A stretch of 32,229 nt of DNA from Caulobacteraceae bacterium (GTDB lineage: Bacteria; Pseudomonadota; Alphaproteobacteria; Caulobacterales; Caulobacteraceae): assembly GCA_019746095.1 (NCBI GenBank), contig JAIESL010000130.1, positions 1 through 32,229 on the forward strand, in the 5' to 3' direction. Position 1 is the stretch's first letter, and each line of letters opens with the position of its first letter. Below, one piece after another: positions 6,750 through 15,962 of the stretch. The notes beneath the pieces are model-generated. The model searched no databases. It saw only the letters and a list, made by a program, of their open reading frames with translations, and was not told the DNA's origin. The position numbers and the translations under genes were made by a program.

Positions 6750-8009
6750 ATGCCCTCCCCTACTCGCCGTTTGCCGCCCCGTGCGGCAAGCGGAGCCGCG
6801 ATCACAATCGCGGCGGTCCTGGCCATATTGGCGCCAGGAACAGCTATCGCCGAACCCGTCACCCTGGCGGAGGCCCTGGCCCGTGCCGCGACCTCTTCGC
6901 CCGTCTTGGCGGCCGCCGAAGCCGACGTCGCCGCAGCCATTGGGCGCGCCCAGCAGGCGGGCTTTAGGCCCAATCCGGAAGTCGGTTTCGAGATCGAGAA
7001 TTTCGCGGGCACCGGCGCCTTCTCCGGCCTCGACGACGCTGAAAGCACGCTCAGCGTGGAACAACGGTTCGAACTCGGCGGCAAGCGGAGTGCGCGAGAG
7101 CGCGCCGCCTTCGCTGAAGTCGACGCCGCACGGCTGCGGCTCGAAGTAGCGCGGGCCGATCTGGAACAGCAGGTGCGCGAAGCCTACGCCGACGCCTGGG
7201 CGGATCGCCGCCGGCTCGACCTGGCCCGCGAGCAGTTCGTCCGCGCCGACAACCTGCAGACCATAGCCACTGAACTGGTCGATGCCGGTCGTGAACCGCC
7301 GCTCCGCGCCATGCGGGCGCGCACAGCCACTCTTGAAGCGGTCGGCGAGGTTCGTGCAGCCGAGGCGGAACTCGCCCAGGCCCAGCGAGCGCTGGCTGCG
7401 CTGTGGGGCGGCAGCGACGATCTACCCGAACCGACAGCGCCTGAGCCCCTCATCGCGTCGAATGTCGCGGTCGACCCCGCCACCACGCTCGACGTGCGCC
7501 TCGCAGAAGCGGAGGTGGCCATGTCGATCGCGGCCGTTGAACGGGAACGGAGCCTGTCCCGGCCGGACGTAACGGTCAGCGTCGGCGCCCGACAGTTCCG
7601 CGGCACGGACGACACTGCTCTGGTGGTGGGCGCTTCCATGCCCATCGGGATCTTCGACCGCAATCAGGGCAATATCGCCGCCGCCAATGCGGAGCGGACC
7701 GGCGCAGAAGCCCGTCGCAATGCGGCCCTGGCGGGTTCCATCCAACGGACGCGTAACGCTCAAGCCGCTCTCAGAACGGCCGAAGCGCAGCTCGCTTTCC
7801 TGGAAAATCAGGCTGAACCGGAAGCCCTGGAAGCCGTGCGTATCGCGCGCGAAGGCTTTGCTGCCGGCCGCTTCACCCTGCTTGACGTGCTGGACGCCGA
7901 AGAGGCGCTCAACACGGTTCAGGCCGCCATCATCACCGCCGAGCAGGAGCGCGCCGATGCAGCCGCCGCCCTGACCCGCGCCACCGAAACCGAAGGATCG
8001 GCTCAATGA
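6750..8009 (+). CDS. czcC: CzcC-type outer-membrane efflux protein
   Basis: A 419-residue outer-membrane factor of the TolC/CzcC family, the exit duct of a metal efflux system. The signal peptide (to about AIA30) is followed by PVTLAEALARAATSSPVLAAAEADV, the usual first helix. Two OEP repeats, Ala/Glu/Arg-rich coiled coils, follow (about 35-215 and 235-415), with the characteristic GxRQFRGTDDTALVVGASMPIGIFDRNQG strands and turn between them (motif around residues 278-310). The C-terminal helix contains GFAAGRFTLLDVLDAEEAL, conserved in CzcC proteins. Its stop overlaps the czcB start by ATGA, so translation is coupled. Length and architecture are normal. Substrate is assigned from the CzcA partner. 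Confidence 0.93.
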   Translation: MPSPTRRLPPRAASGAAITIAAVLAILAPGTAIAEPVTLAEALARAATSSPVLAAAEADVAAAIGRAQQAGFRPNPEVGFEIENFAGTGAFSGLDDAESTLSVEQRFELGGKRSARERAAFAEVDAARLRLEVARADLEQQVREAYADAWADRRRLDLAREQFVRADNLQTIATELVDAGREPPLRAMRARTATLEAVGEVRAAEAELAQAQRALAALWGGSDDLPEPTAPEPLIASNVAVDPATTLDVRLAEAEVAMSIAAVERERSLSRPDVTVSVGARQFRGTDDTALVVGASMPIGIFDRNQGNIAAANAERTGAEARRNAALAGSIQRTRNAQAALRTAEAQLAFLENQAEPEALEAVRIAREGFAAGRFTLLDVLDAEEALNTVQAAIITAEQERADAAAALTRATETEGSAQ

Positions 8010-9166
8010 GAAAACTGACCAACCAACAACGCCTCATGGCCGGCGCTGCGGCGACCGTCATCCTGCTGGGGGGCGGCTTCGCCGTCTGGAGCATGACCCA
8101 GAAGCCGGAAGCTGCTGCAGAAGCTCATGGCGAAGAAGAGGGGGAGCACGGCGCGACCGAAGCTCTTGAGATGGACGCCGCTCGCATTCAGGCGGCTGGC
8201 ATCGTCCTGGAGCCCGTGGGCAGCGGCTCGCTCAGCGCTGAGGTCGTCGCCCAGGGCACGGTCGTTGCAACGCCACAGGGTCAAGCAGTCCTCGCCGCCC
8301 GCGCCGATGGGGTCATCACCCGAGTGTCGTTGAGGCTCGGCGACAGCGTCAGGGCGGGCCAGACGGTTGCGCTGATCGAAAGCCGAGAAGCTTCCACGAT
8401 CGCCGCCGAGCGGTCCGCTGCTCAGGCGCGCCTGACCTCCGCACGGCAGGCTCTGGCCCGCGAGCAGCGGCTGTTCGACGCCCAGATCACCGCGAGGCAG
8501 GACCTCGAAGCGGCCCAGACCGTCCTCGCAGAAGCTGAGGCGGAATCCCGTCGAACGGCTTCAGCCGCCGCCGCGGCTCGCGTGTCAGGCGACGGCCGCA
8601 GCACCGGCGTCGTCAGCCCGATCAGCGGACGCGTGACGGAATCGAACGCGACGCTCGGCGCCTTCGTCACGGCCGGGACCGAACTGTTCCACGTCGCCAA
8701 CTCCAACCAGATCGAAATCCAGGCAGCGGTCTCCGCGGCCGATGCGGGCCGGATCGCACCGGGCGACCGGGCCAGCATCACCCTGCCGGAAGGCGAGGTT
8801 CAGGCCACCGTCCGTTCGATTACCCCAGGCGTTGACGCCGAAAGCCGCGCCGCCACGGTCATATTGAACGTCTCGGGTGTAGGCGGCCTTCGCCCCGGCC
8901 AGGCTATCTCCGTGCGCATATTCACACGCGATGGCCAGGCGAGCGGCGGCGTCTCGGTCCCGGAGGAGGCCATCCAGACGGTCGAGGGGCGAGAAGTGGT
9001 GTTCGTCCGGACCGCAACGGGCTTTGTCCCCGCACCAGTCATGGTCGGTCAGCGCACCGCCGGGCGCGCCCAGATCATCTCAGGCCTCTCTGCTGGCCAG
9101 ACGGTCGCTACGCGCAACGCCTTCCTGCTCAAGGCCGCGCTTGGCGCCGGCGAAGTGGAGCACTAG
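8006..9166 (+). CDS. czcB: CzcB-type periplasmic adaptor of a metal RND pump
   Basis: A 386-residue membrane-fusion protein that links the CzcA pump to the CzcC channel. An N-terminal anchor (about 10-30) is followed by a short acidic, His-containing stretch (AHGEEEGEHG). The first lipoyl half appears at about 90-125 (ADGVITRVSLRLGDSVRAGQTV), the helical hairpin at about 130-195, and the second lipoyl half at about 205-235 (SPISGRVTESNATLGAFVTAGT). Beta-barrel and membrane-proximal domains run to the end (VPEEAIQTVEGREVVFV). It overlaps czcC by 4 bp and is followed by czcA after 3 bp. All expected domains are present. The extended N-terminal metal-binding domain seen in some CzcB proteins is reduced to the short acidic stretch. 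Confidence 0.93.
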   Translation: MRKLTNQQRLMAGAAATVILLGGGFAVWSMTQKPEAAAEAHGEEEGEHGATEALEMDAARIQAAGIVLEPVGSGSLSAEVVAQGTVVATPQGQAVLAARADGVITRVSLRLGDSVRAGQTVALIESREASTIAAERSAAQARLTSARQALAREQRLFDAQITARQDLEAAQTVLAEAEAESRRTASAAAAARVSGDGRSTGVVSPISGRVTESNATLGAFVTAGTELFHVANSNQIEIQAAVSAADAGRIAPGDRASITLPEGEVQATVRSITPGVDAESRAATVILNVSGVGGLRPGQAISVRIFTRDGQASGGVSVPEEAIQTVEGREVVFVRTATGFVPAPVMVGQRTAGRAQIISGLSAGQTVATRNAFLLKAALGAGEVEH

Positions 9167-9169
9167 GCC

Positions 9170-12100
9170 ATGATCGCCAGCCTCATGGCCCTGTCAGTAC
9201 GCGCGCGATGGATGATCATCGCGCTCGTGCTGGCCGTCTCCACCTACGGCGCCTGGCAGCTCACGCAGCTGCCAATCGACGCGGTCCCCGACATCACCAA
9301 CAACCAGGTGCAGATCAACACCCAGGACGCCTCTCTTTCTCCCATTGAGATCGAAAAGCGCGTCACCTTCCCGGTCGAGACTGCAATGGCCGGGATCCCC
9401 GGCCTTCAGTCGACCCGCTCGTTGTCTCGCAATGGCTTCTCGCAGGTTACGGTCATCTTCGAAGAAAACGTCGATCTCTACTTCGCGCGCCAGCAGGTCA
9501 GCGAGCGCCTCGTTCAGGCTCAGGAAAGCCTGCCCGAAGGCGTCCAACCGCAGATCGGTCCGGTCACTACCGGTCTCGGCGAGGTCTTCATGTACGCGAT
9601 CGACTTCGCCAATCCGGGCGGCCGAGGCGCGACGGTGCGCAACGGTCAACCGGGTTGGCAGTCCGACGGGTCGTTCCTGACGCCTGAAGGGGATCGTCTG
9701 ACCGACGATATCTCACGAGCGGCTTATCTGCGGACGGTTCAGGACTGGATCATCGCCCCGCAGCTACGCACGGTCGATGGCGTCGCCGGTGTCGACACGA
9801 TCGGCGGCTTCGAGAAGCAGTACGTCGTTGAACCTGATCCCACGCGCCTGGCTCAGTATGGCGTCTCCTTCACCGAGTTGGCGGAAGGCCTTGAGGCCGC
9901 GAACCTCTCAGTCGGCGCCAACTTCGTCGAGCGGGGCGGCGAGGCTTATCTGGTGCGGGCAGACGCCCGCATCCGCAGCCTGAGCCAGATCGAAGAGGCG
10001 ATCGTCGCCACCCGCGGCGGCGTGCCTGTCGCAGTGAGGGATGTCGCCGTTGTCCGTCTGGGCGGCGATCTGCGAACCGGCGGCGCAACGATGAACGGCC
10101 ACGAGGTCGTCATCGGCACCACCCTGATGCTGATCGGCGAGAACAGCCGCACGGTGGCCCGTGCGGTCGGCGAGCAGCTGGAAACAACTGTTCGATCCTT
10201 GCCGCCGGGCATCAAGGTCACCCCGGTCCTTGACCGTTCCAAGCTGGTCAACGCCACCATCTCGACCGTCCAACGCAACCTGATCGAAGGCGCCCTGCTG
10301 GTCGCCGTCGCCCTGTTCCTGCTGCTCGGCAACGTTCGCGCGGCGCTGATCGCGGTCGCGATTATTCCGATCTCCTTCTTCATGACCGCCATCGGCATGA
10401 ACTTCATGGGGGTGTCGGGCAATCTGATGAGCCTGGGGGCGCTCGACTTCGGCCTTATCGTCGACGGCTCGGTGATCATCATCGAGAACTGTCTGAGGCG
10501 ATTGGCCGAGAGACAACACCACGAGGGCCGCTTGCTGAGCCTGCGCGAGCGGCTCGAGGAAACCACCATAGCCACCCAGGAGATGATCAAGCCGACCGTC
10601 TACGGCCAGGCCATCATCCTTCTGGTCTTTGCGCCCCTGCTCACCTTCCAGGGCGTGGAGGGCAAGACCTTCTCGCCCATGGCCATCACCTTGATGTTGG
10701 CCCTGGTCGCGGCCTTCATCCTCTCGATCACCTTCATTCCGGCGATGGTCGCCCTGGTGATGCGCAACAAGGTCTCCGAGAAGGACGTGTTCGCCATTCG
10801 CTGGATCAAGGCGAAATACGAACCCGTCCTGCATCAGGCCGTCGCCCGTCCTTGGCCCTTCGTTGGGGGCGGCCTGGCATTATTCGTCGTGGCTGGCGTG
10901 GTGTTCTCGTTCCTGGGTCAGGAGTTCATTCCGACCCTCGATGAGCGGAACCTCGCCGTCGCCTCACAGCGGGTGCCTTCCACTGCGGTGGAGCAATCCA
11001 TCCGAATGCAGCGAGGCGTCGAACGGGCGATCACGGCGCTGCCGGAGGTCGAGCTGATGTTCTCCAAGACGGGCACCGCCGAAGTGGCCACCGATCCCAT
11101 GCCGCCCAACATCTCGGACGGCTTCATTATTCTGAAGCCGCAGAGCGAATGGCCGGAGGGGGTGCACACCAAGGAAGACGTGATCGAACGCGTGGAGGCG
11201 GCAGCCAACGCCCAGGTGGGACAAGGCTATGAACTCAGCCAGCCCATTGAACTGCGCTTCAATGAACTGATCGCCGGCGTGCGCGGCGACGTGGCCATCA
11301 AGCTCTACGGCGACGACCTGGACAAGCTGACCGCGACCGCCAACCAGATCGCGGCGCAGCTTAACGCCACGGCAGGCGCTGCCGACGTGAAGGTCGAACA
11401 AACCGACGGCGCTCCATCGCTGGATGTCACCTTCGACCGGGCCGCCATCGCGCGCTTCGGCCTAACGGTGGAGGAGGTCGCCGATACGGTCGCGGCCGCC
11501 ATGGGTGGCCGCGAGGCGGGGCAGTTGTTCGAGGGCGATCGCCGCTTTGACGTGGTCGTCCGCGTGCCTAACGCCAGCCGTCATGACCTCGACGCCATCG
11601 GCGCCATCCCTGTGATGTTGCCCGAAGCAGAGGGTCGAACGCGGGCGTCGGTGCCCCTGAGGCAGGTGGCCTCGTTCCGCTTCGCTGAGGGGCTCAACCA
11701 GATCAGTCGGGAGAACGGCAAGCGACGCGTGGTGGTGCAAGCCAACGTCCGCGGTCGCGACGTGGGGTCGTTTGTCAGGGAGGCGACTCCCAAGGTGGGG
11801 GCCGTCGCCCTGCCGGCGGGCTCGTGGATCGAGTGGGGCGGACAATTCCAAAACCTGAAGGCGGCGTCTGACCGACTCTCGCTGGTGGTGCCGATCTGCT
11901 TCCTCGCCATCTTTGCGGTTCTGTTCCTGGCCGTGGGGACCTTTGGTCGGGCGGTGGCGGTCTTCCTCACCGTGCCGCTCGGGCTCGCCGGGGGCGTCTT
12001 CGCCCTGGCGTTGACTGGCATCTCGTTCTCGGTGTCGGCGGCAGTAGGCTTCATCTGCCTCGCCGGCGTCGCGGTGCTGAACGGACTGGTGGTGATGTCG

Positions 12101-12415
12101 TCGATCCGCCAGCGGCTCGATGATGGGATGGAGCTCTCCCGCTCCATCATCGAGGGCTGCATGGAGCGGGTGCGCCCGGTCATCATGACCGGCCTCGTCC
12201 CCGCCATCGGCTTCGTGCCCATGGCCTTGGCCCATGGCACCGGCGCTGAGGTGCAGAAGCCTCTGGCCATGGTGGTCATCGGCGGCCTCATCACCGCGAC
12301 ACTGCTGACGCTGCTCGTCCTGCCGGCCATGAGCCGGCTGGTCCTCGGCCGGACTGAGGGTCGGCGGGCCAGACCCGACGACACTATGGCCGCTGAGCCG
12401 GCCCCCGCGGAATAG
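9170..12415 (+). CDS. czcA: CzcA-type heavy-metal RND efflux pump
   Basis: A 1081-residue inner-membrane proton/metal antiporter, the motor of the CzcCBA complex. Twelve membrane segments are expected: one near residue 14-34, a bundle near 360-560, and a second bundle near 880-1060, with two large periplasmic loops between. TM4 carries D426-F-G-L-I-V-D432-G...E439. This reproduces the DFGxxxDG...E spacing of the proton-relay residues known from Cupriavidus CzcA and typical of Zn/Co/Cd exporters, not of Cu/Ag pumps. The start VRARWMIIALVLAVSTYGAWQL and PIDAVPDITNNQVQINT are standard for the family. The gene follows czcB by 3 bp and ends in a hairpin. Zn/Co/Cd specificity is inferred from the signature. 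Confidence 0.95.
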   Translation: MIASLMALSVRARWMIIALVLAVSTYGAWQLTQLPIDAVPDITNNQVQINTQDASLSPIEIEKRVTFPVETAMAGIPGLQSTRSLSRNGFSQVTVIFEENVDLYFARQQVSERLVQAQESLPEGVQPQIGPVTTGLGEVFMYAIDFANPGGRGATVRNGQPGWQSDGSFLTPEGDRLTDDISRAAYLRTVQDWIIAPQLRTVDGVAGVDTIGGFEKQYVVEPDPTRLAQYGVSFTELAEGLEAANLSVGANFVERGGEAYLVRADARIRSLSQIEEAIVATRGGVPVAVRDVAVVRLGGDLRTGGATMNGHEVVIGTTLMLIGENSRTVARAVGEQLETTVRSLPPGIKVTPVLDRSKLVNATISTVQRNLIEGALLVAVALFLLLGNVRAALIAVAIIPISFFMTAIGMNFMGVSGNLMSLGALDFGLIVDGSVIIIENCLRRLAERQHHEGRLLSLRERLEETTIATQEMIKPTVYGQAIILLVFAPLLTFQGVEGKTFSPMAITLMLALVAAFILSITFIPAMVALVMRNKVSEKDVFAIRWIKAKYEPVLHQAVARPWPFVGGGLALFVVAGVVFSFLGQEFIPTLDERNLAVASQRVPSTAVEQSIRMQRGVERAITALPEVELMFSKTGTAEVATDPMPPNISDGFIILKPQSEWPEGVHTKEDVIERVEAAANAQVGQGYELSQPIELRFNELIAGVRGDVAIKLYGDDLDKLTATANQIAAQLNATAGAADVKVEQTDGAPSLDVTFDRAAIARFGLTVEEVADTVAAAMGGREAGQLFEGDRRFDVVVRVPNASRHDLDAIGAIPVMLPEAEGRTRASVPLRQVASFRFAEGLNQISRENGKRRVVVQANVRGRDVGSFVREATPKVGAVALPAGSWIEWGGQFQNLKAASDRLSLVVPICFLAIFAVLFLAVGTFGRAVAVFLTVPLGLAGGVFALALTGISFSVSAAVGFICLAGVAVLNGLVVMSSIRQRLDDGMELSRSIIEGCMERVRPVIMTGLVPAIGFVPMALAHGTGAEVQKPLAMVVIGGLITATLLTLLVLPAMSRLVLGRTEGRRARPDDTMAAEPAPAE

Positions 12416-12420
12416 TCCCC

Positions 12421-12449
12421 GTCCCCGCCGTCGCATCGGCGGCGGGGAC
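12421..12449 (+). terminator. Hairpin between czcA and the DUF190 gene
   Basis: GTCCCCGCCG (12421-12430) and CGGCGGGGAC (12440-12449) form a perfect 10-bp GC-rich stem with a 9-nt loop, starting 5 bp after the czcA stop. The following CCCTTTC is not a strong T run. It could attenuate transcription between czcCBA and the downstream genes or protect the czcCBA message from 3' decay. Confidence 0.6.
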
Positions 12450-12466
12450 CCTTTCAAGGAGGCGAC

Positions 12467-12802
12467 ATGTCTGACCCCATCAAACTGATGCGCATCTACA
12501 CCGATGAGGCCGCTTATTTCGGCGACAGGAGGGTCTTCGAGATTGTGGTCGAACGAGCCCGGCAAGCTGGTGTCGCCGGGGTGACCGTGCTGCGGGCTTT
12601 GATCGGTTTCGGCCACACGCCGCACATCCATCGGCGCCACCTGCTGGACGACGACCAGGCTCTGATCGTCGAAGCGCTGGACCATGACACCAAGCTACGC
12701 GCCTTCGTCCAGAGCTTGGCCGATCTGGAGCATCTGGGGCCGATCACGCTTGAAGCGGTCGAGGTGCTCCGGTGGCCTGATGCAACGACCGCAACGGTCT
12801 AG
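12467..12802 (+). CDS. DUF190 (PII-like) protein
   Basis: A 111-residue cytosolic protein of the DUF190 family, small alpha/beta proteins with a PII/CutA-like fold. The start at 12467 has a good AAGGAGG site 5 bp upstream. Family features are KLMRIYTDEAAYFGDRRVFEIVVERAR at the N-terminus, GVTVLRALIGFGHTPHIHRRHLL in the middle with several His residues, and ALIVEALD near the end. DUF190 genes are often found with czc-type or fluoride and other ion-transport genes. A role sensing a metal or nucleotide and modulating the neighbouring transporters is inferred from this. The CDF-like transporter gene follows after 29 bp with its own AGGAG site. Confidence 0.85.
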   Translation: MSDPIKLMRIYTDEAAYFGDRRVFEIVVERARQAGVAGVTVLRALIGFGHTPHIHRRHLLDDDQALIVEALDHDTKLRAFVQSLADLEHLGPITLEAVEVLRWPDATTATV

Positions 12803-12831
12803 ACGCTGATTTCTTCGCAGGAGCTACGAAC

Positions 12832-13431
12832 ATGAGTGTCGACGCGGATGAACGCCGCCAGCGAAAAACCCTCCTGCTCGTTCTGGTGCTCAACGCACTT
12901 CTGTTTGTGGGTTTGGGCGCCGGCGGCATCCTTGCCGACTCTAGCGCGCTGCTGGCCAATGCGGTCGACAACGGCGCGGACTCGGTCGTTTATTTGATCA
13001 GTTTTCTTGCGGTAGGCCGCGCCCTGTCCTGGAAGCGCGGCGCCGCCCGATTGTCCGGCGTTCTGCTGCTGCTTTTCGCCGTTGGGGTTTTGATCGATGT
13101 CGGCCGTCGGTGGTGGTTCGGTGCCGAACCCGTCGGCTGGACCATGATGGGTCTGGCCATGGTGGCGGCGATCGTGAATCTGATCTGCCTGATGCTGCTG
13201 AAACGGGTCACATCTGATGATGTGAACATGGACGCCGCGGAGACCTTCAGTCTGAATGACTTCGCCGCGAATGGCGGCATTCTCGTCGCCGGTGGGCTCG
13301 TACTGTGGCTTGATCAGGCCTGGCCGGACCTGGTGGTTGGACTACTGGTCGCCGCGCTCGCGATCAAAGGCGGCGTCGAAATCCTGCGAGACGCTGCTCG
13401 CACCAAAGACAATGAGGAGGCGGTCCGATGA
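12832..13431 (+). CDS. Minimal CDF-like cation transporter
   Basis: A 199-residue membrane protein related to cation diffusion facilitators but without the C-terminal cytoplasmic domain (typical CDF length is about 300). About six membrane segments are visible. TM2 carries ADSSALLANAVDNGADSVVY, which aligns with the CDF metal-site helix, with Asp residues at the xxxD spacing. TM5 carries SLNDFAANGGIL, where full CDF proteins have their second metal-binding pair. The His normally found in Zn-specific CDFs is absent from both helices. Similar ~200-residue proteins occur in other alphaproteobacterial metal clusters, as I recall. It overlaps the P-type ATPase start by ATGA, so the two are translationally coupled. 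Zn/Co export to the periplasm is the likely role. Confidence 0.8.
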   Translation: MSVDADERRQRKTLLLVLVLNALLFVGLGAGGILADSSALLANAVDNGADSVVYLISFLAVGRALSWKRGAARLSGVLLLLFAVGVLIDVGRRWWFGAEPVGWTMMGLAMVAAIVNLICLMLLKRVTSDDVNMDAAETFSLNDFAANGGILVAGGLVLWLDQAWPDLVVGLLVAALAIKGGVEILRDAARTKDNEEAVR

Positions 13432-15518
13432 GTTCGTCCGAAACCCTCCCTCAAGCCGGGGGCGGTCATGACCACGCGGGTGTAGAGGCGGGAGCAGATC
13501 CCCACGCGCATGTCGGCATATTCGGGTCGAACACCGAGGTGATCTTCGCCTTGGCGAGCGGCGCCGCTCTGGCGGTGGGCTTCGGTTTGGAAAAGCTCAC
13601 TCCGGGCGTCCCGGTCTGGATGTCGCTTGCGCTCTACCTCATCGCCTACGGTTTCGGCGGCTTCTTTACGGTCCGCGAGGCCTTCCACAACCTTCGCAAC
13701 AGGCGTTTCGAGATCGACACGCTCATGCTCGTGGCAGCCGCCGGCGCCGCAGCGCTCGGGGCTTGGGCGGAGGGCGCGCTCCTCCTCTTCCTGTTCAGCA
13801 TCGGCCACGCTCTCGAGCACTACGCCATGGGTCGCGCCAAGCGCGCCATTGAAGCCTTGGCGGACCTGGCGCCGCGCACGGCCCACGTGCGTCGCGGCGA
13901 CGAGGTGGTGGAGGTTCCGGTCGAGGAGGTGGAGGTCGGCGACACAGTCGTGGTGCGGCCCAACGAACGGCTGCCGGCCGACGGCTTCGTCGTAGTGGGC
14001 GCGACAAGCATCAATCAGGCCCCCGTCACGGGCGAAAGCATGCCGGTCGACAAGCAGCCGGTTCCCGATGCGGCTGCGGCCCGCGCCCGGCCGGCGCAGA
14101 TTGCGTCCGCGTCCATCGTGTTTGCGGGGACCATCAATGGGGCCGGTGCGATCGAGATCGAAACGACGCGCAAATCCAGTGACACGACCCTGGCCAAGGT
14201 CGTCCGGATGGTCAGCGAGGCGGAAACCCAGAAGTCGCCCACGCAGCGGTTTACGGACCGCTTCGAGCGGATTTTCGTCCCTGTCGTTCTCGGCCTCGCG
14301 TTCGTCCTGCTCTTCGCGTGGGTGGTGGTCGACGAGCCGTTCCGCGACAGCTTCTATCGGGCCATGGCGGTCCTGGTGGCGGCCAGCCCCTGCGCTCTCG
14401 CTATCGCTACGCCCAGCGCGGTCCTCTCGGGCGTCGCGCGGGCGGCTCGGGCGGGCGTGCTGATCAAGGGCGGCGCACCCTTGGAGAACCTCGGCTCGCT
14501 TCATGCCATCGCATTCGACAAGACAGGCACCCTGACCGAAGGACGCCCCCGCATCACGGACATCGTGCCCGTGGGCGGCGCGACGGAACTCGATCTCCTG
14601 AGGACCGCCGTCGCCGTCGAGCGGTTGAGCGACCACCCTCTTGCGGAGGCGATCGCGCGTGACGGGCTGGAGCGGCTCGCTGGCGCGGCGATCGCCGCGG
14701 CCTCGGAGCTGAAGAGCCTGACGGGGAAGGGCGTCACCGCCCGGTTTGAAGGCGCGCCGGTGTGGATCGGCAAGCCCGAGATGTTCGGCGTGGATGGGAT
14801 CGGCCCGCTCAGCGATGAGGCGGAAGCCGCAGTCACCCGCCTGCGGCTGGAGGGTCGCACTCTGATGGTCGTTCGCCGGGGCGAGCGCGATCTCGGCGTG
14901 ATCGGGCTGCTGGACACGCCGAGGCCGGCGGCCCGTGCGACGCTGGACGCCCTGCGCAGGCTGGGCGTGTCGCGGATGATCATGATCTCCGGAGATCATC
15001 AGAAGGCCGCCCAGGCGATCGCCGCCCAGGTCGGTCTGACCGAGGCCTGGGGCGATCTCATGCCCGAGGCCAAGGTCGACGCCATCAAACGACTGCGCGC
15101 CGAGGGCAAGATCGCCATGGTGGGGGACGGCGTGAACGACGCCCCAGCCATGGCCACGGCGACCGTAGGCATCGCCATGGGCGCCGCCGGGTCCGACGTC
15201 GCACTGGAGACCGCCGACGTCGCGCTGATGGCCGACGATCTGTCGCAACTGCCGTTCGCGGTGGGCCTCAGCCGCCGAACCCGTGGTATCATCCTGCAGA
15301 ACTTGGTCGTCAGCCTCGGGGTCGTCGCCTTCCTTGTGCCCGCCACCATCTTCGGCCTCGGCATCGGACCGGCTGTGGCGTTGCACGAGGGCTCGACCCT
15401 GCTGGTCGTGTTCAACGCCCTCCGGCTCCTTGGTTACCGCGACCCCAACGTCAACGCTGCCCCATCGACTGCCGCGGCCGCCCTGGCGGTTCCAGACTCG
15501 AAGAGAACAACCTCATGA
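13428..15518 (+). CDS. P1B-4 type heavy-metal ATPase (CzcP/CoaT-like)
   Basis: A 696-residue P-type ATPase that pumps divalent metal from cytosol to periplasm. A short His-rich N-terminus (GGGHDHAG...DPHAH) replaces a HMA domain. The actuator domain has the TGES loop near 200 (APVTGESMPV). TM6 carries S320-P-C322, not CPC, and TM8 carries H653-E-G-S; both are signatures of the P1B-4 subgroup associated with Co, Zn and Cd. The phosphorylation site is D364-KTGTLTEG, the nucleotide domain has SDHPLAEAI, and the hinge is MVGDGVNDAPAMATA. All catalytic motifs are intact. It is coupled by ATGA to genes on both sides (CDF-like upstream, DUF305 downstream). It probably feeds metal to the CzcCBA periplasmic pathway. 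Confidence 0.94.
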   Translation: MSSSETLPQAGGGHDHAGVEAGADPHAHVGIFGSNTEVIFALASGAALAVGFGLEKLTPGVPVWMSLALYLIAYGFGGFFTVREAFHNLRNRRFEIDTLMLVAAAGAAALGAWAEGALLLFLFSIGHALEHYAMGRAKRAIEALADLAPRTAHVRRGDEVVEVPVEEVEVGDTVVVRPNERLPADGFVVVGATSINQAPVTGESMPVDKQPVPDAAAARARPAQIASASIVFAGTINGAGAIEIETTRKSSDTTLAKVVRMVSEAETQKSPTQRFTDRFERIFVPVVLGLAFVLLFAWVVVDEPFRDSFYRAMAVLVAASPCALAIATPSAVLSGVARAARAGVLIKGGAPLENLGSLHAIAFDKTGTLTEGRPRITDIVPVGGATELDLLRTAVAVERLSDHPLAEAIARDGLERLAGAAIAAASELKSLTGKGVTARFEGAPVWIGKPEMFGVDGIGPLSDEAEAAVTRLRLEGRTLMVVRRGERDLGVIGLLDTPRPAARATLDALRRLGVSRMIMISGDHQKAAQAIAAQVGLTEAWGDLMPEAKVDAIKRLRAEGKIAMVGDGVNDAPAMATATVGIAMGAAGSDVALETADVALMADDLSQLPFAVGLSRRTRGIILQNLVVSLGVVAFLVPATIFGLGIGPAVALHEGSTLLVVFNALRLLGYRDPNVNAAPSTAAAALAVPDSKRTTS

Positions 15519-15958
15519 AGCGCATCGGCTGGGCTTCCGTCATCGCTGTGTTCCTCGCGCTGTCGGCCTTCGCCTACGGCATGCTGTCGGCACGGTCCCG
15601 GCCCGTGGCCGAGACGACGCCCCCGTCGTCCACCCGGGATGTCGCTGGGCATCAGACCCAGGGCGCGACGCCGGGGGAGGCTCCCTCCACGCAGGCCTAT
15701 CGCGAAGCGAATGACCGGATGCACCGGGAAATGGCCATCGCCTATACAGGCGACGCCGACGTCGATTTTCTTCGCGGCATGATCGCGCACCATGACGGCG
15801 CCGTGGCCATGGCGAAGATCGCTGTCGAGCACGGCGAGGCCGCAGACGTCGAGAACCTCGCTCGCGAGATCATCGCCGCCCAGGAGGCCGAGATCATCAG
15901 AATGAGGATCCTGCTGGCGCGCCACGAGGACGCCCCGCTCCGTGGCGTGAGACCCTGA
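15515..15958 (+). CDS. DUF305 family protein
   Basis: A 147-residue exported or membrane-anchored protein with an N-terminal hydrophobic segment (about 5-25). A Pro/Thr-rich linker leads into a DUF305 helical bundle with the family pattern DFLRGMIAHHDGAVAMAKIAVEHG and AREIIAAQEAEIIRMRILLARH. The paired His, Met and Glu residues in these helices are conserved and suit metal binding; DUF305 proteins are commonly found in copper and other metal-resistance clusters. It overlaps the P1B ATPase gene by ATGA, so it is made with it and may receive metal in the periplasm (inferred). The family usually spans about 100-200 residues, so this is complete. Confidence 0.88.
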   Translation: MKRIGWASVIAVFLALSAFAYGMLSARSRPVAETTPPSSTRDVAGHQTQGATPGEAPSTQAYREANDRMHREMAIAYTGDADVDFLRGMIAHHDGAVAMAKIAVEHGEAADVENLAREIIAAQEAEIIRMRILLARHEDAPLRGVRP

Positions 15959-15962
15959 CCTC

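Noticed and set aside
13314..15386. A 690-residue open frame on the minus strand opposite the P-type ATPase gene
   Set aside because: It mirrors a gene with all P1B motifs and has the Arg/Asp/His-rich, structureless composition of an antisense shadow in GC-rich DNA. The same applies to long minus-strand frames opposite czcA.
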